From UBA1433 sp964581565 (lineage in GTDB: Bacteria > Bacillota > Clostridia > Eubacteriales > UBA1433): 64,000 nt of DNA. The position numbers were made by a program, and so were the translations under genes. Below the pieces are notes generated by a model that saw only the letters and a program-made list of their open reading frames with translations, was not told where the DNA came from and ran no database searches. Position 1 is the stretch's first letter, and each line of letters begins with the position of its first letter. Below, piece by piece: positions 63,063 to 64,000 of this stretch. The stretch is from positions 1 through 64,000 of the forward strand of contig CAZOOZ010000005.1 of assembly GCA_964581565.1 (NCBI GenBank). The letters run 5' to 3'.

Positions 63063-64000
63063 TTATCCCCAAAGTATTTGTGCGATTTTACGCATAATAC
63101 CATACTTAAAAACTTTGCATTTAAACATATATACTATTCGAAAGATTTTATTATTATTGTACAAATTTGCGTAATTTTTAAGAAGTTTTTTATATTCTGC
63201 TGGGATCTTATCAGCATATGAAACCAAGAACTGATTAGCTTGTTGTGTTGTAGTTATAATAGAAGACCTGATGTTATTATTTTCAAATATTTTTGAATTA
63301 ATATAATCTATATTTCGTATATTTTTTGCCCCTACACTATTGCTATTATGCTGTCTATATTTGACTGTAGAGATATTGATAAAGTCAATATGACCAAATA
63401 TAGATGCAGTGAGCGCTAGCCACCAGTCATGCATCAAAATATATCTTTGATCCTGATAATTCAAAGCTAATTTATTCAGCGTGCTGTTGATCATAACAGT
63501 ACATCCTGTAACTATATTTTGTATAAGCAATTGATTTAGTTTGGTTCGTTTGCTATCGAGATTTGAATATTTCATGAAAGAAGATGCGAGGCGATTTAAA
63601 TTGGCATCTACAACTTCCAAATCGGTATGTATCAAAATCGGACAGTCTTCTCCAAATTGATTTTCAAGATAAATCATCTTTTCAAGAGAAATTAAGATTT
63701 TATTCTTTTCCCATATATCGTCTTGATCACAAAACATCAAATATTTTGTTTCGGCATGTTTCATTAAATATAAAAAATTATCTCGGGCACTTCCAAAATG
63801 AATAGATTTTTGGAGTGTAATGATTTTTTCAGGATATTTTTCCCGATATAAATCAAGGATTTCGCGTGTGCCGTCTATTGACATATCATCAGAGATAATT
63901 ATTTTCCAAGTAGGATATGTCTGAGATAATATTGAGTCTAATTGTTGGGAAATATATTTTTTACCATTGTAAGTAGCCATTAAAATTGTAATTTGATGAT
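63063..64000 (-). CDS. Family 2 glycosyltransferase, partial at window edge
   Basis: A GT2 protein cut by the window end. Before the internal ATG at 63980 the frame continues as HQITIL, completing the family start ITILMATYNGKKYISQQL, so the true start lies beyond 64000. IIISDDMSIDGTREIL and the metal-binding MFCDQDDIWEKNK are present, with TGCTVMIN, HDWW and VKYRQHNSNSVG as in rhamnosyltransferases. It is followed at once by the polymerase gene. Confidence 0.88.
   Translation of the reverse strand, partial: HQITILMATYNGKKYISQQLDSILSQTYPTWKIIISDDMSIDGTREILDLYREKYPEKIITLQKSIHFGSARDNFLYLMKHAETKYLMFCDQDDIWEKNKILISLEKMIYLENQFGEDCPILIHTDLEVVDANLNRLASSFMKYSNLDSKRTKLNQLLIQNIVTGCTVMINSTLNKLALNYQDQRYILMHDWWLALTASIFGHIDFINISTVKYRQHNSNSVGAKNIRNIDYINSKIFENNNIRSSIITTTQQANQFLVSYADKIPAEYKKLLKNYANLYNNNKIFRIVYMFKCKVFKYGIMRKIAQILWG

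Overview
The window reads as chromosome from a spore-forming, anaerobic, low-GC Clostridia-type Firmicute. Support comes from a sigH/spoIIID sporulation pair, ferredoxin-dependent oxidoreductases, a two-gene SUF system, a T-box leader and strong Shine-Dalgarno sites. A run of 100 Ns at 5038-5137 looks like a scaffold gap, so this is probably a draft or metagenome-derived assembly.

Layout. (1) 1-3.1 kb, minus strand: thyX-rlmB-yacP-sigH housekeeping operon, and spoIIID. (2) 3.4-6.0 kb: a large repeat-rich surface protein broken by the N gap. (3) 6.1-11.3 kb, minus: a reduced type IV pilus-like cluster (PilC-like platform, four small membrane/prepilin-like proteins, PilT-like ATPase) followed by a BTAD-type regulator with a decayed GGDEF-like tail. 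(4) 11.5-17.7 kb: a transglutaminase-like lipoprotein, a small unknown protein, and the threonine branch (free-standing aspartokinase-type ACT protein and homoserine dehydrogenase facing thrC-thrB-pheB). (5) 17.8-21.0 kb: two tandem nitroreductases, a 2-hydroxyacid dehydrogenase and a split YdcZ-type transporter. (6) 21.1-25.2 kb: a two-gene unit of a 122-aa protein and a 1152-aa DUF4062-NTPase-TPR (STAND/NLR-like) protein, followed by tRNA-Ala(GGC). (7) 25.4-34.0 kb: an AT-rich catabolic island with a YkvI-like transporter, a four-subunit 2-oxoacid:ferredoxin oxidoreductase, GntR regulators, a CoA-transferase and several decayed genes. Two of its promoters share a near-identical element. (8) 34.3-40.1 kb: leucine biosynthesis, with a leuB copy on each side of a Leu T-box-controlled leuA-leuC-leuD-leuB operon. 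(9) 40.5-45.6 kb: a radical-SAM aminomutase whose key residues match glutamate 2,3-aminomutase, SmsC/SmsB-like Fe-S genes, a ferritin-like protein, a flavin reductase, a DUF5661 protein and a decayed pentapeptide-repeat gene. (10) 45.8-48.5 kb: glf, a deleted ugd remnant and galE. (11) 48.6-57.2 kb: the full shikimate pathway plus PheA and TyrA in one operon. It is preceded by a consensus promoter, a 42-codon leader peptide packed with Phe, Tyr and Trp codons, and a terminator, which looks like an aromatic-amino-acid attenuator. (12) 57.2-64.0 kb, minus: a surface polysaccharide cluster (flippase, polymerase/ligase, four glycosyltransferases), running off the window.

The most distinctive elements are the aromatic attenuator (48581-48836), the DUF4062-STAND pair (21084-25007), the glutamate 2,3-aminomutase, and the shared promoter element of the catabolic island. 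All calls come from reading sequence and translations; no database search was run.
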